DNA from: Candidatus Tariuqbacter arcticus
GTDB lineage: Bacteria; Electryoneota; Tariuqbacteria; Tariuqbacterales; Tariuqbacteraceae
DNA: 17,576 nt
Direction of reading: 5' to 3'
Assembly (NCBI GenBank): GCA_013202315.1
Contig: JABMRZ010000035.1
Location: 1-17,576, forward strand
Below the pieces are notes generated by a model, which was not told where the DNA came from, made no database searches, and worked only from the letters and a program-made list of their open reading frames with translations. The translations under genes were made by a program, and so were the position numbers. Of the stretch, positions 16,430-17,576 are shown piece by piece (position 1 is the stretch's first letter; the number at the start of each line of letters is the position of its first letter).

Positions 16430-17473
16430 TTAGACATCATCCCAGCGAATCGCTTGATTATATTTCAAATCGCGTTTGGTGACTCTGCCGACGATGAAAT
16501 CCAAGTATTCAGGGGAAATACCATCTTCCGGTCGTTTGCCTTCGAGCATTTCAGTTGTTAATTTGGTGCCCGCCGGGATATCTTGATTAGCGACGATATG
16601 TCTGAACCATTTTTTCCGTTCACTTAAATCAGCGGGGCTGGGCATCAAATCAAATTCGCCAAGCGCATCATGCACACTCCTGATCATTCTCACATATTGG
16701 GCGAATTCATCGGGTTCTTTGGATATTATATGATGATGTCCCGGCAGATTCCGACTCATAGTCAGCCGCTTTTCCAACACAACCGCGCCCAATGCCACCG
16801 CCATTATGTCGGTTTCATCATTCCTGTCTTTGGAGGAATATCCGACTAATGTATTGAAGGCTTTCCGCATATATGGAATTGCCCGCATATTGTATTCTTC
16901 AGCTTTATCGGTATGAAAACAGTGTATTAAAACACTCTTTTCATTGCCTTCGTCTTTCATTAAATTCAACACTTTGGCAACATCGAGCGTTGTAACCGGT
17001 CCGGTGTCGATCAGCATAGGTTTGCCCAAGGCGGCGATTCTACGCCATAAGTGGTGAAAATTAAAATCCCAGGAGCTTAATTTATAGGCATCGAGGGATA
17101 ATTCTTCGGCAAATTCAATTCCGCTGGCAGAATTGACGGTGGAAAAGAGTATCACATTTCGTTCATCCGCATAGCGTTTAATTTCACGCCACTGGTCAAG
17201 CGTGAAACGAAGCTTGTTCAGCATTTCAAACATATTTTCAAATCTTTTCCCCTCAGAAGTTTCATAGCTGTAGATAATGCTTTTATCACTTATTATCTCT
17301 TCGGGGAACCAGAATATGAATTTAGCGGCGTCCGCACCGGATTCGCGAACAACATCTATAAGTTCTTTAGTGATTTTCATATCATAGTTGCAGGTAACCC
17401 CGACTTCTGCGATAATGAATATCGGCTGATCTTCCGCAATAATTCGCTGTGCAATTTCAATTTTATTTTTCAT
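16430..17473 (-). CDS. NeuB/SpsE-like (sialic acid synthase family) protein with C-terminal SAF domain
   Basis: Similar to N-acetylneuraminate synthases, which condense PEP with ManNAc-type sugars. The 347 residues fit the family. A TIM-barrel NeuB domain runs from about residue 15 to 270 (IAEVGVTCNYD 21-31, GADAAKF 46-52, FSTVNSASG 110-118, YKLSSWD 130-136, LIDTGP 154-159, VLIHCF 181-186, AVALGAVVLEKRLT 225-238, EPDEFAQYVRMI 253-264). An SAF/antifreeze-like domain follows (about 286-345: HIVANQDIPAGTKLT, RPEDGIS). Several usual active-site residues differ: family KFQT reads KFIF, and GYSDHT reads GYSSKD (211-216), losing one of the two histidines known to bind Mn2+. H184 is kept. Substrate is uncertain. 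No cytidylyltransferase or epimerase gene is in the window. The ATG has AAGAGA nine bases upstream, directly after the heptamer repeat. Confidence 0.85.
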   Translation of the reverse strand: MKNKIEIAQRIIAEDQPIFIIAEVGVTCNYDMKITKELIDVVRESGADAAKFIFWFPEEIISDKSIIYSYETSEGKRFENMFEMLNKLRFTLDQWREIKRYADERNVILFSTVNSASGIEFAEELSLDAYKLSSWDFNFHHLWRRIAALGKPMLIDTGPVTTLDVAKVLNLMKDEGNEKSVLIHCFHTDKAEEYNMRAIPYMRKAFNTLVGYSSKDRNDETDIMAVALGAVVLEKRLTMSRNLPGHHHIISKEPDEFAQYVRMIRSVHDALGEFDLMPSPADLSERKKWFRHIVANQDIPAGTKLTTEMLEGKRPEDGISPEYLDFIVGRVTKRDLKYNQAIRWDDV

Positions 17474-17501
17474 TTGTTTCTCTTGAAGATAGGGGTTAGG
17501 G

Positions 17502-17576
17502 TTTAGGATTTAGGATTAAGGATTTAGGATTTAGGATTTAGGATTTAGGATTTAGGATTTAGGATTTAGGATTTAG
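17502..17576. repeat. Heptamer tandem repeat (TTTAGGA)n, runs off the window end
   Basis: Nine exact TTTAGGA units (starting 17502, 17509, then 17523 through 17565 every 7 bases), one variant TTAAGGA at 17516, and a partial unit at 17572-17576. Degenerate copies (GGTTAGG, GTTTAGG) lie just before. The tract begins about 28 bases beyond the neuB-like start codon. Its true length is unknown because it is cut at the window edge. Confidence 0.9.

Noticed and set aside
17502..17576. CRISPR array or telomere
   Set aside because: The units are contiguous heptamers with no spacers, and nothing else in the window suggests a linear-chromosome end; the word only resembles plant-type telomere repeats.

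Overview
The window looks like a chromosomal segment of an uncultured Gram-negative bacterium. An outer membrane is implied by a TonB-dependent receptor with a carboxypeptidase-D-like N-terminal domain, a lipoprotein with an acidic stretch after its lipobox cysteine, and a peptidoglycan lytic transglycosylase. The secreted protein with lamin-tail domains and a FlgD/CHU_C-like C-terminus, the very long TPR protein and the many short palindromic and degenerate tandem repeats between genes suggest a candidate phylum of the FCB (Fibrobacteres-Chlorobi-Bacteroidetes) group. That placement is an inference. No rRNA, tRNA, CRISPR array or transposase was seen, and no gene-free stretch exceeds 300 bases.

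Layout. Bases 1-264 hold a palindromic repeat and the leader of the first operon. Bases 265-7002 carry three tightly packed plus-strand genes: mltG (septal/glycan-strand lytic transglycosylase), a UvrD/PcrA-type helicase, and a 1188-residue exported TPR protein whose ATG overlaps the helicase stop. After a 147-base spacer of degenerate repeats comes nadC (NAD synthesis).

Bases 8084-10697 encode a complete energy-coupling-factor (ECF) importer in the order fused double ATPase, S-component-like membrane protein, T component. Bases 10795-14088 encode a TonB-dependent receptor and a beta-propeller lipoprotein. Together they could form one uptake route: the propeller captures ligand at the surface, the receptor moves it across the outer membrane, and the ECF complex moves it across the inner membrane. 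The receptor plus propeller recall the BtuB/BtuG vitamin B12 pair of Bacteroides. The substrate cannot be read from the sequence, and no cobalamin riboswitch was seen.

The minus-strand right side holds neuB-like (17473-16430), yraN (16290-15886) and the lamin-tail surface protein (15867-14149), the last converging on the propeller gene. The NeuB-like protein lacks one of the histidines known to bind metal in sialic acid synthases. The window ends inside a heptamer tandem repeat (TTTAGGA)n just upstream of this gene.
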